Origin: Bdellovibrionales bacterium Ga0074139
Lineage (GTDB): Bacteria > Bdellovibrionota > Bdellovibrionia > Bdellovibrionales > Bdellovibrionaceae
Length of the DNA: 64,000 nt
Reading direction: 5' to 3'
NCBI GenBank assembly: GCA_001464795.1
Contig: LNEB01000010.1
Span: 114,786 to 178,785, forward strand
The first letter of the stretch is position 1, and every line of letters begins with the position of its first letter. The notes below the pieces were generated by a model. The model ran no database searches and was not told the origin of the DNA. It was given only the letters and a program-made list of their open reading frames with translations. Positions 9,380 through 18,122 of the stretch are shown here, piece by piece. The position numbers and the translations under genes were made by a program.

Positions 9380-9920
9380 GATTCTTAGGGTGCCACCATT
9401 GTTTCAGTGGTAAAAAATCTCCTCTACGAATGTAGTTTTTCTTCAAAGTTTCATAACGCCTTTTACTTGCGGTGTACTTATGATGAGGAATGGTCAGCAA
9501 GTGATTTTCTAGTTTCCAAACATTTTTTGGACTTCGTCTCCAGTCGCAATTAACCTCATCTAAATGCGCCACTTGCCAGGCTGTGATCTGACCCGTTTTA
9601 TCCACGTAGGGATCGTAGTAACTTTTAACTAGATCTTTAATATTTTTAAATTCTGGTTTGCGTCCGTTGAGGCCAAAATCCCTAGATTTGCCAACGGCTC
9701 CCCATAAATTATTTCGCCCTTGAAATAAAAATAAACAGTGGTCCAGGCCATCCTGACTTTCTAGACTTAAACACCAAGGGTCGTAGTCATGATATTCTAA
9801 AATTGCAGCAGCTACAAAAACACCTTCAAGACAATGGGCTGTTTGAGATTGAATTGAAGATAAAGCCGATTGTAATTGTGGTTTTGGATTGTAATCAAAA
9901 TCAAAAAGGTAGTTCTGCAC
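9336..9920 (-). CDS. Transglutaminase-like (papain-fold) family protein with uncertain N terminus
   Basis: The sequence resembles a widespread bacterial family with a papain-like Cys-His arrangement. The candidate nucleophile lies in AHCLEGVFVAAAIL (about residue 29), and the candidate His in LDHCLFLFQGRNNLWGAVGKS, with LVKSYYDPYVD after it. The first legal start in frame is GTG 9920, which gives 194 residues. Family-like sequence continues upstream in the same frame (KLASQLKTPWEVQNYLFDFD), with no ATG, GTG or TTG before the stop codon. A CTG at 9968, preceded at normal distance by AAGGAT, would add 16 residues. The function is unknown. Confidence 0.6.
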   Translation of the reverse strand: MQNYLFDFDYNPKPQLQSALSSIQSQTAHCLEGVFVAAAILEYHDYDPWCLSLESQDGLDHCLFLFQGRNNLWGAVGKSRDFGLNGRKPEFKNIKDLVKSYYDPYVDKTGQITAWQVAHLDEVNCDWRRSPKNVWKLENHLLTIPHHKYTASKRRYETLKKNYIRRGDFLPLKQWWHPKNLKEESYWVQKSQPK

Positions 9921-10046
9921 TTCCCAAGGTGTTTTTAATTGACTCGCTAATTTGATGAAAGTGTCCAGACCATTATCCTTATCAATGATTTAAAATTGCT
10001 TAATACTGACTAAGTTGATTATGCTAAATTCACTTAAGAGGGTAAA

Positions 10047-10520
10047 ATGAAAAATGTACTTTTTGTCTTTCTATTTTTAACGTCCAGTGTCTTTGCATCA
10101 GAGGCCACCGTAGATATTCGATTATCGCCTGCAGGAAATTTTTCAGCTAAAACTCCAAACGTTAATGGCTTTGCAAAAAAAGTAGGGAATCAAGTTGTTG
10201 CAGAAAATATTGTTGTTGATTTGAAATCACTTAAAACGGGTATAAGTTTACGAGATGAACACACATTGAAGTATTTAGACGTTCAAAATCATCCTCAAGC
10301 CATTCTTGTAAAAGCTGTAGGTGAAAATGGTAAAGGTTCAGGAATTATAAAAATCAGAGGCATTGAGAAAAAAATTGAGGGTTCATTTAAATTGTCAGGC
10401 TCACAACTTCAGGCTCAATTTCCAATATTATTGAGTGATTTTAAAATTGAGGGAATTCGATACATGGGCGTGGGAGTTAAAGACCAGGTCACGATCAAAG
10501 TACAGATACCTGTTAAGTAA
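10047..10520 (+). CDS. YceI-family periplasmic lipid-binding-like protein
   Basis: This 157-residue protein has a signal peptide (residues 1-18, cut near VFASEA). Its mature domain matches the YceI lipocalin-like beta-barrel: a SLKTGISLRDEHTLKYLDVQ motif, then GIIKIRGIEKKIEGSFKL strands, ending with DQVTIKVQIPVK. YceI proteins bind isoprenoid or amphiphilic molecules in the periplasm. GAGGG precedes the start. The gene heads a short run of membrane proteins on the same strand. Confidence 0.85.
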   Translation: MKNVLFVFLFLTSSVFASEATVDIRLSPAGNFSAKTPNVNGFAKKVGNQVVAENIVVDLKSLKTGISLRDEHTLKYLDVQNHPQAILVKAVGENGKGSGIIKIRGIEKKIEGSFKLSGSQLQAQFPILLSDFKIEGIRYMGVGVKDQVTIKVQIPVK

Positions 10521-10576
10521 TTAAGCCAGCCTTAAGTCAGATTACAGAATTCACTAAATAATTCCGAATCATTAAC

Positions 10577-11611
10577 ATGGGATTTTTTCTTCTCACATGC
10601 AGCCTATTTCTATTAATCAAAGCTTCTTATTCTATCATTTGTCATACTTACTTCGCTTTTGAATATGTAAAAAAAATTGGTCAGGTAGTTGGATTTTCTG
10701 AAGAAAAAAAAGGATTTTTTCAAGTTGTCATTCGATTCCTAGGAATTAATGGTAAAGAGTACTTTTTTATTGATAGTGAGTTAAGTTCTGCACCTCAATT
10801 TGCCTCTGGAGATTTTGTAAATCTATTCATATCCAGTTCAAATACAAAAAAAGGTCGATTCAATCGACTACCCAATTTGATGACATGCTTTAGTTTTATA
10901 TTATGGGCCGCTGTGCTTTATTCCATTGTGCATTTTTTCTATATTGTTCAATTCAGTCAAATTGCAGTCATATTGTTTTTATATTTTGGTTTGTCAGTGG
11001 CAGCACGTTTTCATCCAATTTTTAGCTTTTTTAAATTTGAAACAGAATTTCATAGGCCACAAATATTAGATTTAGAAAACTCAAAGCTTATCAGTTGGTC
11101 AGACAAATACCAAGGTCCCATACAAGTCGATCATTCACTTTGGATCTTAAAAAATTATATGTTTAAAGCTGAAAGATATTTATATTTAACTTCAGCGACT
11201 ATGGCTCTAGTCCTTTCAGTTTTTACATTTCAAAAGACTCACAATGAAATTAAAACATCCCTAAGCTGGAATGCTGTTTATGACCGACCATTGATGCATC
11301 AGTGGAGACCATCACTAAGGACTAAGATTCCCTTAGTTCGTTACTATTCAGCAGATAATAGGATAATATCAGGTATAGACAAACAAAACCCATTCTATTT
11401 CGGTTTAAAGCCTGGATCAAAAGTGAAATTACTTGTTTCAAAAAAAGATTTTAAAAATTTCCGAATTGACCGCGGACTTATCAATTATTGGAAAAGTTAT
11501 TTATTGCTATTACTCGCAATATTCTTATCAAAACTTAATAATTACGCAAAAAAACGCAATGCTAATTTACGCTACAATGAACCTGTAATACGTATGCGAA
11601 AGGCAGGGTAA
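10577..11611 (+). CDS. Polytopic membrane protein with two DUF3592-like soluble segments
   Basis: This 344-residue protein has hydrophobic segments near residues 1-22, 103-145, 200-218 and 310-325. Two beta-rich soluble regions lie between them (GFSEEKKGFFQVVIRF... and ...KIPLVRYYSADNRIISG, ending in GSKVKLLVSKKDFKN). The pattern of a short TM-flanked beta domain with a GDxVxLF / GSKVKLLV closing strand is DUF3592-like. That assignment is from pattern memory and is tentative. Confidence 0.5.
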   Translation: MGFFLLTCSLFLLIKASYSIICHTYFAFEYVKKIGQVVGFSEEKKGFFQVVIRFLGINGKEYFFIDSELSSAPQFASGDFVNLFISSSNTKKGRFNRLPNLMTCFSFILWAAVLYSIVHFFYIVQFSQIAVILFLYFGLSVAARFHPIFSFFKFETEFHRPQILDLENSKLISWSDKYQGPIQVDHSLWILKNYMFKAERYLYLTSATMALVLSVFTFQKTHNEIKTSLSWNAVYDRPLMHQWRPSLRTKIPLVRYYSADNRIISGIDKQNPFYFGLKPGSKVKLLVSKKDFKNFRIDRGLINYWKSYLLLLLAIFLSKLNNYAKKRNANLRYNEPVIRMRKAG

Positions 11612-11615
11612 TCAA

Positions 11616-11846
11616 TTGAGCAAGAAAACTTTTGAAGATGTGATCGATCAAATTGAAGGAAAAAAAGAAGATGTAAAAAGCCATTTTGAATCAGAATGGA
11701 CTGAGATTAAAAAAGTCATTGATAATTTGGAACCTCAAATTAAAGAGTTAAAAGAAAAAGCTGAAAAAGAACCCATGGTGACACTGGCAGTGGTGGGACT
11801 TGTCGCGTTTATCATTGGATGGTTTTTTGGAAGTCGTAAACGATGA
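11616..11846 (+). CDS. YqjD/ElaB-like (DUF883) membrane-anchored small protein
   Basis: This 76-residue protein starts at TTG 11616, four bases after the previous stop. It has a long charged amphipathic helix (residues 1-50), a C-terminal TM helix (VTLAVVGLVAFIIGWFFGS) and a basic tail (RKR). That is the layout of the ElaB/YqjD/DUF883 group, which in E. coli anchors ribosomes to the membrane in stationary phase. It overlaps the next gene by an ATGA junction. Confidence 0.65.
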   Translation: MSKKTFEDVIDQIEGKKEDVKSHFESEWTEIKKVIDNLEPQIKELKEKAEKEPMVTLAVVGLVAFIIGWFFGSRKR

Positions 11847-12199
11847 AGTCAGTATTTATTAACTTATTTTTTTCTTGGTTCAGTCAAACACTAGTGAAAT
11901 CAGCAAAAGTTAAAAGCTTAGTTCTATTTCTAAAAGTCTTAAGCGGAACACGAAAAGGTTTAATAACGCTATTAATAGCAATTTTTAGTATGCAGCTGTT
12001 AGTTGTTTTGTTTGTGGGTTTAATAGGAATTGGAGTCTACTTCATCCCTGAAGATACAGATACAAAACTTATAATACTGGCTGCCGTTCTTGGAGTATTA
12101 TTTGTCACCATTATGGGTTTTCTAATTTGGTTACTGTCAGAGAAAACTTGGATTGAAAAATCAGGTGCTCAAAAACTGATTAATGATTTGAACCACTGA
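11843..12199 (+). CDS. Small two-TM membrane protein, unknown
   Basis: This 118-residue protein has two strong hydrophobic segments (about residues 38-66 and 73-97) and a cytoplasmic-looking C terminus. It is translationally coupled (ATGA) to the DUF883-like gene, an arrangement often seen for DUF883 with phage-holin-like (PF07332) partners. The second membership is inference. The 3' end overlaps the convergent nhaA by 20 bases. Confidence 0.55.
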   Translation: MKSVFINLFFSWFSQTLVKSAKVKSLVLFLKVLSGTRKGLITLLIAIFSMQLLVVLFVGLIGIGVYFIPEDTDTKLIILAAVLGVLFVTIMGFLIWLLSEKTWIEKSGAQKLINDLNH

Positions 12200-13358
12200 T
12201 TTTATGCGGATAAAATCTTAAGAAAGTGAATCCAACAATAGCAGCTAAAATGGATCCCATTAAAATTCCAGTTTTCGAATAAATTTCTAGCTCTGGTGAC
12301 AGTGCAAGTGATGAAATAAACAACGACATTGTAAAGCCAATACCAGCAATCATGGCAACACCAGTCACATGAGACCACTGGGCTCCTTTTGGTAAAGCAG
12401 CTAGACCAAGTTTGACAGCTAATAGACAAAATAAAGAAATTCCAATAGTTTTTCCTGCAAATAAACCAAGTAAAACACCTTGATTAATAGGATGAGAAAT
12501 CAATTCACCGAAATGAATGTCGCCTAAAGCCACCCCTGCATTGAAAAAAGCAAACATGGGCATAATCGCATAGCTGCTCCAGGGGTGCAGCCAGTGCACA
12601 AGTTCATTAATGGGCGAATAGTGCCCGTCAGTTCTTTTGCTGTCAGAAAAGCGAATGGGAGTCAGCAGACCAATTAAAACCCCTGCAATCGTAGCGTGCA
12701 CGCCAGAGATTAAAAAAGCAGACCAAATAGCTATTCCAATGATGATGTAGAATCCATAATTTTTAATTTTCAAAAATTGCATAACCAGTATCGCCATGAG
12801 GCCAAGGCTTGCTAAACCCAATGCTAAAATTTTAATTTGTGAAGTGTAAAAGAAAGCTATAACTAAAATGGCACCTAAATCGTCAATAACAGCCAAAGCC
12901 ATTAAAAAAATCACCAAGGATTTGGGAACCCTTTGGCCCAATAAACTAAGAGTGCCAAGAGCAAAGGCTATATCCGTGGCCATGGGAATTCCCCAACCCG
13001 ACAGATTCGGAGCTTGTGGATTAAAATAAACGTAAATCAAAGCAGGAAAAATCATTCCACCTAATGCAGCTGCCAGTGGAAGTGTTGCTTTTTTTACAGA
13101 ATTAAGTTCACCTTGAATAAGTTCTCTTTTGATTTCCATTCCTACCATGAAAAAAAAGATCACCATTAAAGCATCATTGACCCAAAGTTGTAAGGTCAGG
13201 CTTCCAATTTTAAAATTAACGATTGAAAAGTAGACTTCAGAAAGTGAGCCGTTAGCTAATACCATAGCTAATATAGCAACAGCTAAAAGAATAAGTCCGG
13301 GGATGGCTTCACGGTGAATATTTTTAAGAAATTGAAATTTTCCAGGATTGCTAACCAC
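12180..13358 (-). CDS. nhaA: Na+/H+ antiporter NhaA
   Basis: NhaA exchanges cytoplasmic Na+ for periplasmic H+ and helps with pH and salt homeostasis. The 392-residue length is standard. Functional residues are visible: the MATDIAFALG Asp, the adjacent Asp pair in ALAVIDDLGAIL, and the TM10 Lys in FAGKTIGI. The FFFMVGMEIKRE motif is typical. The start is GTG, 13 bases downstream of the fadH stop, so the two probably share a transcript. Confidence 0.95.
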   Translation of the reverse strand: MVSNPGKFQFLKNIHREAIPGLILLAVAILAMVLANGSLSEVYFSIVNFKIGSLTLQLWVNDALMVIFFFMVGMEIKRELIQGELNSVKKATLPLAAALGGMIFPALIYVYFNPQAPNLSGWGIPMATDIAFALGTLSLLGQRVPKSLVIFLMALAVIDDLGAILVIAFFYTSQIKILALGLASLGLMAILVMQFLKIKNYGFYIIIGIAIWSAFLISGVHATIAGVLIGLLTPIRFSDSKRTDGHYSPINELVHWLHPWSSYAIMPMFAFFNAGVALGDIHFGELISHPINQGVLLGLFAGKTIGISLFCLLAVKLGLAALPKGAQWSHVTGVAMIAGIGFTMSLFISSLALSPELEIYSKTGILMGSILAAIVGFTFLRFYPHKISGSNH

Positions 13359-13371
13359 AAAGACCCCTTAC

Positions 13372-15387
13372 TTAAATTTTAAAAGAAACTTCGAAAGCGT
13401 CTTTAATGGCTTTTTTTGCATCCAATTCGCCAGCATGGTGGGCACCACCAATTAAAGAGTAGGGCTTTTTTGTTTCTTCTAATTTTGACACTAGATCTTT
13501 TTGAGATTCTTGGCCAGCACAAACGATCACAAGATCAGCCGGTAAACGCTGAATGTCACCTTTTCGTGTTTGAATCTCAATAAACTCTGATGTGATTTTC
13601 TTATATTCGATTTGATTAATGAACTTTACACCGTGTTTTTTAAGATCTAAACGATGAATCCATCCTGTGGTTTTGCCTAAGCCTTTTCCTAAAGATCGAT
13701 CAGATCTTTGCAGTAATGTTATATTCAGATCAGTTTCAATCCGAGAAATCTTTTTTAAGCCACCGGCCAACTTTGTTTCAATGCCCCAATGTTTGTAAAA
13801 GTCTGGAATAGAAGTGTCAATTTTAGCACTCCTATGCAGCAAGTAAGTTGCCACATCCACGGCTATTCCTCCAGCTCCGATAATGACGATATTTTTTCCT
13901 GAAAATGTGTTCGCTTTTAAAAGCTTTTCGTAAGTTATGACATGGGAAAGATCAAGTCCTGGGATTTGTGGAATGCGTGGTTTAACACCTGTTGAAATTA
14001 TGACGTGATCATAATTTTGTAACTCATGGGCCTCTTGAATTTTTGTATTGAAATGGATGATTCCACCGAGTCTTTTAATTTCTGATGACCAATGCAAAAG
14101 ACTTTTCAAATAATCTTTTTTCCCAGGAATAAGACCAGCCAATTGAAACTGGCCTCCCACTTCAGAGCCTGCTTCGTAAATTGAAACTTGGTGACCCTTT
14201 TTAAGCAGAACCAAGGCAGCATTCAGACCAGCCACTCCAGCTCCAACGACTGCAATTTTTTTTGAATCCATGGTTTTTGTAAGAGTCCACTTTTTTTCTT
14301 CACAGGCCGTTGGATTGACTAAACAAGAGGCTCTTTTTTGCGAAAAAATATGATCCAGGCAGGCTTGATTACAAGCAATACAAGGGTTGATTTGCAGTGA
14401 CTTATTATTGCGAGCTTTTTCAACAAATGCGGGATCTGCCAGAAAGGGTCTTGCCATGGAAATCATGTCAGCACAACTTTCTGATAAGGCCTTTTCGATC
14501 TGTTCAGGTTCATTGAATCGATTACTGGCGATAACGGGAATATCAACGACCATTTTTAAATCTTTCGTAACTGACGAAAAGGCAGCATGCGGTACCATTG
14601 ATCCTATGGTGGGAACTCTTGATTCGTGCCAACCAATTCCTGAATTAAGTAAATTGGCACCAGCTGCTTGAATTTTTTTTGCATAATACGCGATATCGTC
14701 CCAAGAAGATCCATCGGTCAGTAAATCTAGAATTGGAATACGAAATGCTAGTATAAAATCAGGCCCCACTTTTTCACGAATTTGTTGGATAATTTCAACT
14801 CCAAGACGGCAGCGATTTTCTAAACTTCCACCCCATTCATCAGATCTTTTGTTTGTTCTGGGAGAAAAAAATTGATGGATAAAGTAGCCTTCAGAACCCA
14901 TGATTTCAACTCCGTTGTATCCAGCCTGTTGGGCCAGTAGCGAAGATTTAACGAAGTCATTGATCGTAGATTTGACCATCCAGCCAGGTAGGGCAAAGGG
15001 TGTAAATGGTGTTATTGGAGATTTAATTCTTGAGGCGGAAACAGAAAAGGGGTGATAGGAATAACGACCTGCATGCAGAAGTTGCAATAATATTTTCGAC
15101 GGACCAGCCGCATGGACCTGTGCTGTTAATGTTTTGTGAGCTATGGCTATTTTTTGAGAATTAAAGGTACCGGCAAAAGGTGTTAATCGTCCTAGTCGGT
15201 TAGGTGAATATCCCCCGGTAATGATGATGCCGACTCCGGATTTAGCCCTTTCCACAAAATATTCAGTCAGCTGGTTGATATTGGAAAGATCATCTTCTAG
15301 CCCGGTGTGCATCGAGCCCATGACAATTCGATTATCAATTAACTGTGTGCCCACCTTCAATTTTTCAAATGTCTTTAAATAATTCAT
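13372..15387 (-). CDS. fadH: 2,4-dienoyl-CoA reductase / old-yellow-enzyme fused to NAD(P)H oxidoreductase (FadH-type)
   Basis: This 671-residue protein is close to E. coli FadH in length and domain order. It has an FMN-binding TIM barrel (residues about 1-340, with LLQLLHAGRYS and the HQFFSPRTNKRSDEWGG motif). A 4Fe-4S cluster follows, with ligands in CIACNQAC and a further Cys before LVNPTACEE. The C-terminal part binds FAD and NADPH (VGAGVAGLNAAL, then NIVIIGAGGIAVD). FadH reduces 2,4-dienoyl-CoA during degradation of unsaturated fatty acids. No beta-oxidation genes are adjacent, so a related enone or flavin reductase role remains possible. Confidence 0.88.
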   Translation of the reverse strand: MNYLKTFEKLKVGTQLIDNRIVMGSMHTGLEDDLSNINQLTEYFVERAKSGVGIIITGGYSPNRLGRLTPFAGTFNSQKIAIAHKTLTAQVHAAGPSKILLQLLHAGRYSYHPFSVSASRIKSPITPFTPFALPGWMVKSTINDFVKSSLLAQQAGYNGVEIMGSEGYFIHQFFSPRTNKRSDEWGGSLENRCRLGVEIIQQIREKVGPDFILAFRIPILDLLTDGSSWDDIAYYAKKIQAAGANLLNSGIGWHESRVPTIGSMVPHAAFSSVTKDLKMVVDIPVIASNRFNEPEQIEKALSESCADMISMARPFLADPAFVEKARNNKSLQINPCIACNQACLDHIFSQKRASCLVNPTACEEKKWTLTKTMDSKKIAVVGAGVAGLNAALVLLKKGHQVSIYEAGSEVGGQFQLAGLIPGKKDYLKSLLHWSSEIKRLGGIIHFNTKIQEAHELQNYDHVIISTGVKPRIPQIPGLDLSHVITYEKLLKANTFSGKNIVIIGAGGIAVDVATYLLHRSAKIDTSIPDFYKHWGIETKLAGGLKKISRIETDLNITLLQRSDRSLGKGLGKTTGWIHRLDLKKHGVKFINQIEYKKITSEFIEIQTRKGDIQRLPADLVIVCAGQESQKDLVSKLEETKKPYSLIGGAHHAGELDAKKAIKDAFEVSFKI

Positions 15388-15415
15388 TATTTTATGCTAC
15401 TCTTGCCTTTATCGA

Positions 15416-16264
15416 ATGAAAAATAAATTTTGGCTACAAACAGGACTCCTTTTAACAGTTCTGCTTATTCTAACAGTTCTATTGCCTCAACAACCCTTAG
15501 ATCCTTGGAATTTGATCAGTTTGCAGAAAATTTCATTTATTATGTTTGCATTAGCCTTCATTCAAACCATGGGGTCTTTGCTTATGCATTATTTTGGTTC
15601 TGGAACAGGATCTATACTTTCTGGTTTTCTGGGAGGACTTATATCTAGCACAGTGACGACGGCTAATTTGGCTAAATCTAGCAAAGTCTCTTTGGATCCT
15701 TTGGTATCTTCCGAAGTCTTAGTTTTTTTAGCCGCCACTGCTGCCATGCTTTTTGAAGGACTGTTTTTAATCTGGGTGGGCAGTGATGAGCATAACTTAA
15801 GACCTTCTTTAGTATTAATGGGTCCTATTCTGATGTGCCTCGTTCTTATTTTTTTCAAGATTAAAATTAAGGGAGATTTGAGCCCCAGTAGAAAAGCAAT
15901 AAAAGAAAAAGTGGATATTATACCGCTCATTCAACTTTCCGCCTTCATTATTGGAATTTTAAGCCTATCAAAAATATTACAAAAATTTTTTGGTTTTGAA
16001 GCCTTATTAGTACTTACTTTTTTAATTTCACTATTTGAAGTTCATGGTTCAATTATTGCCAACGTTCAGCTTTACAATAATGCTTCCATTTCTACTGAAG
16101 ATTTTAATCACTTGCTTGCCTTGTCAGTTTTGGCTTCTTACAGTTCTAAGTTATTTTTAGTGTTTTCATTGGGTAGTCAAAACCTCAAAAAGGAAACTGC
16201 AAAGATCACCGTTTATTTGCTATCAATTCTGCTTGTTAGTTGGTTGGTTTCACTGTCTTTTTAA
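15416..16264 (+). CDS. DUF4010-type polytopic membrane protein
   Basis: This 282-residue protein has about eight hydrophobic segments. A Gly-rich loop, GSGTGSILSGFLGGLISSTV followed by TTANLAKSS, is typical of the DUF4010 half of MgtC-associated membrane proteins. The MgtC domain itself is absent. Substrate and role are unknown. It diverges from fadH with only 28 bases between starts, and its 3' end overlaps the lipoprotein hydrolase gene. Confidence 0.65.
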   Translation: MKNKFWLQTGLLLTVLLILTVLLPQQPLDPWNLISLQKISFIMFALAFIQTMGSLLMHYFGSGTGSILSGFLGGLISSTVTTANLAKSSKVSLDPLVSSEVLVFLAATAAMLFEGLFLIWVGSDEHNLRPSLVLMGPILMCLVLIFFKIKIKGDLSPSRKAIKEKVDIIPLIQLSAFIIGILSLSKILQKFFGFEALLVLTFLISLFEVHGSIIANVQLYNNASISTEDFNHLLALSVLASYSSKLFLVFSLGSQNLKKETAKITVYLLSILLVSWLVSLSF

Positions 16265-17282
16265 GTTCGAAGGTTTCACCAGGTTCTGGAGCTATAAAAA
16301 ACTGATTCGATACATTGTATTTCTGAAGTGCAATTTCAAGATCAATGACGGGTTGATCAATGCCTTCATCCGTTAATTGAAATGTTCTAAAATGAGTCCC
16401 AATAGATTGCTTGGATGGCAAATCTTTGTGAGCGAGTACAGCATCATCAGGATTCATATGTTGCTCTTTCATAAACCAACGAGGCTCGTAAGCACCAATG
16501 GGTAAAAAGCTTAAATCCATGGGTCCCATCTTTTGGCCAATGATTTTGAAGTGTTCTCCGTATCCAGTGTCCCCAGGGAAATACACTTGCAAACTTTGAA
16601 CTTGAATCACAAATCCACCCCATAGGGATTCATTACGATCAAATAAACCTCGCGCACACCAGTGCTGTGTGGGTACCAAAGTGATAACGGCATCACTTTC
16701 TGGAAGTGCATGCTTTTGCCACCAATCAAGCTCAATTATATTTTTAGCACCGAATTTTTTTAACAATTCTGCATTGGCAAGTGGAACAATAAATAAGGGA
16801 TTCCACTTCAATGTAAGTTCCCGAATGCTTGATGCATCCATATGATCATAATGATTGTGACTAATTATGACCACATCAATTCTAGGAAGATTTTGTATGG
16901 ATACAGCGGGAGGATGAACACGCTTGGGGCCTGCCCAGCTGACGGGGCTAGCACGCTGTGAGAAAATGGGATCTGTCAGTAGATTTAGTTTTTCGAACTG
17001 AACCAAATGAGTCATATGGTTAATAAATGTGGTGGATAAAGAATCTTTATCTACTTTTTCTGGAATTCGGGGTGTTGTTTTTAAAGGTCTTGATTCTGGC
17101 CATGGAGTCTTGCTGCCAGCCATCTGCCATTTAAGTAAATCAAGAAATCCCTTAACTGGAGGCTGACCAGGATTATAAAAGTTTTTCCCATTGTAATGAT
17201 CAGTGATGGGATAAGGCTGAGAAGAGCAAGAAATGGAAAAAAGAAATAGGAATAAAGTCTGGATTATTTTGTTGGCGAACAT
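16236..17282 (-). CDS. Lipoprotein metallo-beta-lactamase-fold hydrolase (NAPE-PLD/UlaG-like)
   Basis: A type II signal peptide ends in the lipobox FSISC (about residue 20). The zinc-binding motif SHNHYDHMD follows at about 137-145. Further ligands are probable in PTQHWCARG, the Asp of FPGDTGYGEH, and the His of IGTHFRTF. Proteins of this type include N-acyl-phosphatidylethanolamine phospholipase D. ATG 17282 is preferred over the TTG nine bases upstream. The gene overlaps the end of the Fur-family gene, so it sits in a metal-regulator operon, and the enzyme itself needs zinc. Confidence 0.8.
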   Translation of the reverse strand: MFANKIIQTLFLFLFSISCSSQPYPITDHYNGKNFYNPGQPPVKGFLDLLKWQMAGSKTPWPESRPLKTTPRIPEKVDKDSLSTTFINHMTHLVQFEKLNLLTDPIFSQRASPVSWAGPKRVHPPAVSIQNLPRIDVVIISHNHYDHMDASSIRELTLKWNPLFIVPLANAELLKKFGAKNIIELDWWQKHALPESDAVITLVPTQHWCARGLFDRNESLWGGFVIQVQSLQVYFPGDTGYGEHFKIIGQKMGPMDLSFLPIGAYEPRWFMKEQHMNPDDAVLAHKDLPSKQSIGTHFRTFQLTDEGIDQPVIDLEIALQKYNVSNQFFIAPEPGETFELKKTVKPTN

Positions 17283-17698
17283 TCTTTGCAAATACCTTTC
17301 ATGGACAAAGCTGTGTTATGGCTGAAAAAGTTAAACATATCCAAAGCATCAAAGAAAGTTTTAATTTTGTTATGATCTTTGATTTCACTGTGTTTATGGC
17401 AAGACTCACAAAAAAGTAGTAAATGAGCATGTTTTTCGCAATCATGACTGCAGCTAATGTAACTATTTTTTGCAACTTCATGAACTAGGCCAAGATTCTT
17501 AAACTGATTCAAATTACGGTAAACAGAGACTCGATCAATATTCCCCATTTCAGATTCTAAATTTTCGATAAGATTGGCTTGAGACAATGAATTTTTAGAA
17601 TTTAAAAATGTTTTAAGAATGGAGGCTCGTAAATCTGTTTTTTTTAATTTGTATTTTTTTAAAAGCTTTTCAATTTTCACGGATTGAATATCAATCAT
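17264..17698 (-). CDS. Fur-family metal-dependent repressor (Zur- or Fur-like)
   Basis: The start is ATG 17698, because AAGAGG lies six bases upstream; the longer frame to 17755 has no such site. The 144-residue product has the winged helix (ASILKTFLNSKNSLSQANLI, then IDRVSVYRNLNQF) and a metal-binding C-terminal domain with the structural zinc cysteines CESCHKH and a C-terminal CKEC. A HDCEKHAH segment adds sensor-site ligands. It overlaps the thiol-protein gene upstream and the hydrolase gene downstream. A 7-1-7 palindrome lies in the divergent promoter. Which metal it senses is not settled by sequence; zinc is my preference. Confidence 0.85.
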   Translation of the reverse strand: MIDIQSVKIEKLLKKYKLKKTDLRASILKTFLNSKNSLSQANLIENLESEMGNIDRVSVYRNLNQFKNLGLVHEVAKNSYISCSHDCEKHAHLLLFCESCHKHSEIKDHNKIKTFFDALDMFNFFSHNTALSMKGICKECSPTK

Positions 17699-18047
17699 TT
17701 TTAACCTCTTGTTGAAGATCCTGACAGGTGATAAATCCATCTCTTTTTTTTTCATTTATAAAAGTGGTTGGAGTTAATTTTGTCACTTGAGCCAACTGTT
17801 TTTGAGTGGCTTTTAAAAGTGAAACAGAATCAGGCAGTTGTTGTCTTAATGTTCTAAGGTAGTTGTTGTCTCCAGCAGCTACGACTGCCGTGTGAGTTTT
17901 TTCACTACATTTTATAATTTCTTTTATATAGCTTTCGCAAACCAAGCAGTTTTTATCTGTAAGCACAGTTAGCACATGCTGTTTTCTGACCGCATCAAGG
18001 GTCGTAGGCTCAAAAGTGGACCAAAATAGAAGTGGGATTATCAGCAT
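17691..18047 (-). CDS. Small exported thioredoxin-fold-like protein with a CxxC motif
   Basis: This 118-residue product has a hydrophobic N terminus that could be a short signal peptide or anchor. A redox-type motif, DKNCLVCESY, lies at about residues 32-41 in a beta-alpha context, and a TPTTFIN segment is reminiscent of the cis-Pro loop of thioredoxins. It overlaps the Fur-family start by eight bases and is the first gene after the divergent promoter. A role in reducing thiols of the TonB receptor or a metal carrier is inference. Confidence 0.55.
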   Translation of the reverse strand: MLIIPLLFWSTFEPTTLDAVRKQHVLTVLTDKNCLVCESYIKEIIKCSEKTHTAVVAAGDNNYLRTLRQQLPDSVSLLKATQKQLAQVTKLTPTTFINEKKRDGFITCQDLQQEVKND

Positions 18048-18077
18048 TGTATTTAAATATAGAATAATCGTTGCAAA

Positions 18078-18092
18078 TGCAACTTAGTTGCA
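18078..18092. promoter_or_regulatory. 7-1-7 palindrome, likely operator of the Fur-family regulator
   Basis: TGCAACT-T-AGTTGCA is a perfect 7-1-7 inverted repeat, the geometry classically used by Fur-family dimers. An overlapping TTGCAAATGCAA (18071-18082) adds another half-site. It lies in the 75-base gap between the regulator operon and the TonB-receptor operon, so one site could control both. Confidence 0.65.
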
Positions 18093-18122
18093 ATAACTAT
18101 TTCCGATAAAAAGGGGTTTTTC

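Noticed and set aside
15589..15930. Open frame of 113 codons on the minus strand
   Set aside because: It is a shadow of the DUF4010 membrane gene; composition reflects the complementary strand of hydrophobic codons.
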